A stretch of 64,000 nt of DNA from NCBI GenBank assembly GCA_963768165.1, contig CAVYHJ010000026.1:620001-684000 (forward strand), in the 5' to 3' direction. Positions 61,554 through 64,000 of the stretch are shown one piece after another. Each line of letters begins with the position of its first letter. Position 1 is the first letter of the stretch. Position numbers and translations under genes: made by a program. Source of the stretch: CAVYHJ01 sp963768165 [NCBI: uncultured bacterium] (GTDB lineage: Bacteria > UBP4 > UBA4092). The notes below the pieces were generated by a model that searched no databases, was not told the origin of the DNA, and saw nothing but the letters and a program-made list of their open reading frames with translations.

Positions 61554-61643
61554 GTCATTGCGAGGAGCGTAGCGACGAAGCAATCTCGTTTTAAAGCGCA
61601 GATAAGCTAAAAAGCGGGATTACTTCGCTGCGCTCGTAATGAC
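61554..61643. repeat. Pair of inverted palindromic elements between convergent genes
   Basis: GTCATTGCGAG to GCAATCTCG at 61554-61588 and a reverse copy (CGGGATTAC to GTAATGAC) at 61615-61643. Together they can form a 90-base cruciform or RNA hairpin between the YtxH and YchF stops. T/A-rich runs next to both sides make it a possible two-way terminator. Confidence 0.8.
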
Positions 61644-61652
61644 AAAAAAGAA

Positions 61653-62759
61653 TCAAACGTTAAAGCGGAAATTAATAATATCGCCATCCTGCACGATATA
61701 TTCTTTCCCTTCCAGTCGTAATAATCCCTTATGTCGCGCGTTAGCCATCCCGCCGACTTCCACAAAATCTTTATAATTAATTACTTCCGCACGGATAAAC
61801 CCCTGTTCAAAATCCCCATGAATCGTACCCGCTGCTTTGGGTGCCAGTGTGCCTTTGATAATTGTCCAGGCACGGACTTCATCCTCACCTGTGGTAAGAA
61901 ATGAAATCAACCGGCAGGCTTTATACGCGGCTTGCAATAATTTGGTTCTGCCCGATATCTCAATTCCCATCTCTTTCAAAAAGTCTGCCCGTTCGTTTTC
62001 CGGCAATTGCATAATCTCCATTTCCATCGTCCCGCACACGTCAATACAGGGAATTTGATGTGAATCGGCATACTCCGTCAACTTTTTTAATTGTTCATTG
62101 GCAGGTTGCCCAACTTGATTTTCCCCGATGTTGGCAATATAAATTGTTGGTTTCAAAGTCAAAAAGCAATACCCTTTAACGATTTTTCTTTCATCTTCCG
62201 ACAATTCCACTTCCAATAAAAACTTGCCTTCATCCAATACTTTTTGCAATCTCTCCAATAAATGTTTTTCTAATTCATCGTTTTTCGCTACCGTTTTACC
62301 CAGCTTTTTAATATTCAAATCAATTTTCTCCAACCGTTTTTCAATAGTCATCATATCGGCTAATATTAAATCGGTATTGAGCTTTTCTACATCTCGAATA
62401 GAATCCAGGGAACCAGCGGGATGGGGTACACTGTCATTTTCAAAGAGACGGACGACGTGCGCCAAGGCATCCACCTGTCGAAGGTTGGTAATGGAAATAT
62501 CTTCTTTCCCAACTTCCTTTCCATGCTGGGAAATCTGCCCACCCACATCCACAAAATCCACATAGGCATGGGTCTTCTTTTTAGGTTTATAGATATCTGA
62601 TAAATATTCTACGCGCGCGTCGGGTACGGATATGGTGGCGATATGTTCTTCCGGCGCCGCGGCAAACACCCCGGTCTTTTCCTGTTTTCCGGTTAGTGCG
62701 TTAAACAATGTGGTCTTCCCGCTTTGGGGTAATCCGACCAATCCAATTTTGATAGCCAT
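61653..62759 (-). CDS. ychF: YchF-family ribosome-binding GTPase/ATPase
   Basis: 368 residues: G1 GLPQSGKTTLFNALTG, G3 DFVDVGGQIS (about 70), the NxxE nucleotide-specificity position as in YchF (which prefers ATP), a helical coiled coil insert and the C-terminal TGS domain ending IIKGTLAPKAAGTIHGDFEQGFIRAEVI. YchF proteins act on ribosomes and stress responses. It is divergent from the MBL-fold gene. Confidence 0.94.
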   Translation of the reverse strand: MAIKIGLVGLPQSGKTTLFNALTGKQEKTGVFAAAPEEHIATISVPDARVEYLSDIYKPKKKTHAYVDFVDVGGQISQHGKEVGKEDISITNLRQVDALAHVVRLFENDSVPHPAGSLDSIRDVEKLNTDLILADMMTIEKRLEKIDLNIKKLGKTVAKNDELEKHLLERLQKVLDEGKFLLEVELSEDERKIVKGYCFLTLKPTIYIANIGENQVGQPANEQLKKLTEYADSHQIPCIDVCGTMEMEIMQLPENERADFLKEMGIEISGRTKLLQAAYKACRLISFLTTGEDEVRAWTIIKGTLAPKAAGTIHGDFEQGFIRAEVINYKDFVEVGGMANARHKGLLRLEGKEYIVQDGDIINFRFNV

Positions 62760-62835
62760 GTTTTTCTCCTAGTGAAGTCTTGACGAAGAGGATAAAGATT
62801 TGTATAGTCAAGCATATCAAATTTAGGAGGAAAAA

Positions 62836-64000
62836 TGTATCTACAACCCTTTGGAGCAGTACGCACTGTTACCGGATCAATGCATTTATTGGAGGTCAAC
62901 GGAAAAAAAGTTTTACTGGATTGCGGTCTCTATCAAGGCCATCGGGAAGAAGCCTACGATAAAAATAGAACATTTCCTTTTCCGATAACCGATATTGATG
63001 CCGTCATTTTATCCCATGCCCATATTGATCACACCGGCAATCTGCCGACCCTAGTGAAACAGGGATATAAAGGTCCAGTTTATTCCACCTTTGCGACCCG
63101 CGATTTATGTTCTTACATGCTGCAAGACACTGCCCACCTGCAAGAAATGGAAGTGGAGAAGGTCAATAGATGGCACCAGAAAAAGAACCTCCCCGCTTTT
63201 AAACCTTTATATGTTATGGCGGATGCCGTTAATGCTCTTCGGCTATATCATGGAATTGGATTTGACAGTCCCTGTGAAATCTTTCCGGGAATTGAATTGA
63301 CCTATCGTAAAGCCGGACATATCCTCGGCGCCGCCATGATGGAGCTCAATTTAACGGAAAATGGGAAACAAACCAAACTAGTCTTTACAGGAGACCTGGG
63401 TAGAAAAAATATGCCAATTCTTCCCGACCCCTACACGTTTGAAGAGGCGGATGTGTTGTTATCTGAATCCACGTATGGAGATAGAGCCCATGAACCAATG
63501 GGCGATGTGGATGGGAAAATCGAGGCATTGATTAAAGAAGCTACAGAGAAAAAATCCAAGATTATTATTCCAGCTTTTGCGGTAGACCGCACCCAGACTT
63601 TTATTTATCGTTTGCATAAGCTCTGCGATGCCGGACGTTGTTACAATATCCCCATTTATGTTGACAGCCCGCTGGCAGTCAGTGTGACCGATGTCTATCG
63701 CCTTCATCCTGAATGTTATAGTGAGGAAACTCACCGGTTTCTCGCTTCCAATGGCGATCCTTTTGGATTCGCTCGATTGCAATATACTCATAGTGTTGAG
63801 GAGTCCAAGCGGCTCAATAATATAACAGGGCCGGTCATTATCATCTCCGCATCAGGAATGTGTGAAGGTGGGCGGGTTCTGCATCATCTTCTTAATTCCG
63901 TTGCCGACCCTAATAATATTATTTTCATGATTGGTTATTGCGCTGACGGCACCTTAGGCAGACAAATTATGAACGGCGCCAAACAAATTAAAATCTTCGG
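62836..64000 (+). CDS. Beta-CASP metallo-beta-lactamase RNase (3' end outside window)
   Basis: 388 complete codons and one further base are visible, with no stop before the window edge. The MBL motif HxHxDH is SHAHIDHTGN (about residues 57-63), FTGDLGR gives motif 3, SESTYGDR gives motif 4, and ISASGMCEGGR is in the beta-CASP region (about 340). This identifies the KH-less bacterial branch related to CPSF73 and YSH1-like nucleases, which cut RNA. AGGAGG is 4 bases before the ATG at 62836. It is divergent from ychF. Confidence 0.92.

Overview
The window reads as a chromosome segment of an uncultured, heterotrophic bacterium. By eye it has moderate to low GC (roughly 40 %), with typical bacterial promoters and Shine-Dalgarno sites. 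Secreted proteins with signal peptides, a PilT-type ATPase, a Suf iron-sulfur system, HU and YchF indicate an ordinary free-living bacterium. I see no marker that fixes the phylum. The intergenic DNA is unusually rich in small dispersed palindromes and degenerate heptamer arrays.

Layout. (1) 1-24 kb is a carbohydrate region: a GH2 beta-mannosidase-like enzyme (cut by the window edge), ThuA-like protein, aldo/keto reductase, tRNA-Lys(CTT), secreted GH51 arabinofuranosidase with a PA14 domain, GH4 enzyme, phosphohexomutase, GH5 enzyme, and a set of secreted jelly-roll, Kelch-like and PKD proteins. It also holds a tandem duplication of a glycosidase-Kelch pair with decayed glycosidase copies. 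(2) 23.9-31 kb is an accessory island: a hairpin-rich non-coding stretch, a broken nuclease-helicase gene with about nine helicase-associated (HA) repeats and in-frame palindromic insertions, a HEPN-like partner, and three HicB/HicA loci, one of them decayed. (3) 31-44 kb is metabolic: a divergent acetokinase-family kinase, then sufR-sufC-sufB-sufD-sulfurtransferase-sufU-Rieske-sufT, lipoyl synthase, a lipoyl-domain protein lacking the modifiable lysine, and a PfkB kinase-hom-thrC operon. (4) 44-55.3 kb, mostly minus strand, holds HU, a two-component pair, PilT, PgeF, small membrane proteins, a sugar nucleotidyltransferase, a HIT protein, a sulfite-oxidase-like protein and a CoA-binding protein, then a plus-strand ABC exporter. 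(5) 55.3-60.8 kb is accessory: a secreted protease with TPRs, HEPN-like genes, and a hicBA pair whose hicA is split by an IS3-family element with a recognisable 4-bp target duplication. (6) 60.8-64 kb: DUF948 and YtxH envelope/stress proteins, YchF, and a beta-CASP metallo-beta-lactamase protein running off the end.

How it fits together. The glycosidases imply use of plant-type mannan, arabinan and beta-glucan. Secreted binding proteins and the PA14-arabinofuranosidase would act outside or in the periplasm, and the cytosolic GH2, GH4 and GH5 enzymes and the mutase would process imported oligosaccharides. The Suf operon has a rhodanese-type sulfurtransferase where a cysteine desulfurase gene is normally found and runs into lipA, a major Fe-S consumer. 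The accessory islands combine a possible defence module, toxin-antitoxin pairs and repeats that have inserted into coding sequence. All function calls rest on motif and domain recognition by eye; no database search was run.
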